Source: Myxococcus xanthus
GTDB taxonomy: Bacteria > Myxococcota > Myxococcia > Myxococcales > Myxococcaceae
Reading direction: 5' to 3'
DNA: 64,000 bases
NCBI RefSeq assembly: GCF_900106535.1
Contig: NZ_FNOH01000013.1
Coordinates: 124,001-188,000, forward strand
Position numbers and translations under genes: made by a program. A model generated the notes under the pieces. That model was not told the origin of the DNA and did no database searches. It saw nothing but the letters and a program-made list of their open reading frames with translations. Positions 63,722-64,000 of this stretch are shown in pieces. Each line of letters begins with the position of its first letter. Positions within the stretch are counted from its first letter, which is position 1.

Positions 63722-64000
63722 ATGGAAGCAAGAGACCTTTCTGCCTCGCCGCGCGTCACCGAAGTGACGGGACGCGCGGCCTTCATATCTCTGGAGTCCG
63801 AGTGGAACGCGCTCGTGGAGGTCACCTCCAACGAGCTGTTCTACCGGCATGAGTTCATCCGCATCTGGATGGACAACTTCGTACCCGGTGTGATTCCGCG
63901 CGTGCTGACGCTGCGGGACACGGACGGGAGCCTCGGCGCGGTGCTCCCGCTGTGGGAGGAGCGTACGACGCTGCTGGGGGTACCGGCGCGGCAGCTGTCC
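63722..64000 (+). CDS. exoG: GNAT/FemAB-like acyltransferase, N-terminal fragment (exo operon)
   Basis: The gene starts at ATG 63722 and runs off the window. The first 93 residues include TGRAAFISLESEWNALVEVT, NELFYRHEFIRIWMDNFVPG and GAVLPLWEERTTLLGVPARQ. This is the start of a GNAT/FemAB-like (cellulose-biosynthesis GNAT) domain. In M. xanthus the gene after the YvcK-like exoF is exoG, an acyltransferase that modifies precursor sugars. It is 40 bp after exoF. Confidence 0.75.
   Translation, partial: MEARDLSASPRVTEVTGRAAFISLESEWNALVEVTSNELFYRHEFIRIWMDNFVPGVIPRVLTLRDTDGSLGAVLPLWEERTTLLGVPARQLS

Overview
This 64 kb window is a high-GC chromosomal segment with gene types typical of a fruiting, predatory myxobacterium, most likely Myxococcus or a close relative. 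The evidence is the spore-coat polysaccharide cluster exoA-exoG at the right end, the Myxococcus-type DUF2381 gene paired with a Ser/Thr kinase, zinc-ribbon/FHA and kinase signalling genes, a DUF4388 protein, a sigma54 response regulator and sigma54 (-24/-12) promoters. Coding density is high and most genes are ordinary housekeeping or signalling genes.

Left part (1-13.7 kb). A partial endonuclease/exonuclease/phosphatase gene, a lipoprotein and a secreted protein are followed by a recombination scar at 1.95-2.66 kb. The scar joins the tail of an outer-membrane beta-barrel gene, the 5' end of a phage-like gene and a frameshifted, truncated Imm11-like immunity gene to the 3' end of hrpA. After hrpA (2.66-6.37 kb) comes a degenerate phage-like island (6.4-9.5 kb) with a frameshifted phage-like gene, two antisense copies of a helicase 3' end and a decayed membrane/lysis-like gene pair. 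Within it lie two small secreted cysteine-rich protein genes, each behind the same regulatory layout: two TGACGYGTCA boxes exactly 21 bp apart, then a GG-N10-GC sigma54 promoter about 60 bp downstream. I regard this duplicated cassette as the most novel feature of the window. A DUF2381 gene, a Ser/Thr kinase with DFS in place of DFG, and a predicted pseudokinase complete the accessory region, which stops at a terminator and the tRNA-Glu/tRNA-Lys pair.

Middle part (14-46 kb). Core genes include greB, phoH-like, DUF493, a methyltransferase, a lipid kinase, dnaK, a DCC thiol oxidoreductase, a MoxR ATPase/VWA/coiled-coil operon resembling RavA-ViaA plus a PspA-like partner, a diadenylate cyclase, a DksA-type zinc-finger protein, a zinc-ribbon FHA / kinase / FHA cluster, the bifunctional (p)ppGpp enzyme rel, ridA, a three-domain DsbA-like oxidoreductase, a TusA-like protein, an ABC exporter pair, a transpeptidase-only penicillin-binding protein, a DUF4388 protein, a glutaredoxin-like protein, a degenerate GGDEF protein and an NtrC-type response regulator.

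Right part (47-64 kb). An epimerase-acetyltransferase fusion, a DUF4384-like protein coupled to a caspase-fold protease with a C-terminal repeat region, a TPR protein, a DAHP synthase facing two tandem prephenate dehydratases (one fused to chorismate mutase), small GNAT and EVE proteins, and the exo operon. The exo operon has a clear sigma54-type promoter and encodes the outer-membrane export lipoprotein, beta-barrel, chain-length protein, tyrosine kinase, initiating sugar transferase, YvcK-like protein and the start of a GNAT-like protein, all for spore-coat polysaccharide synthesis and export.
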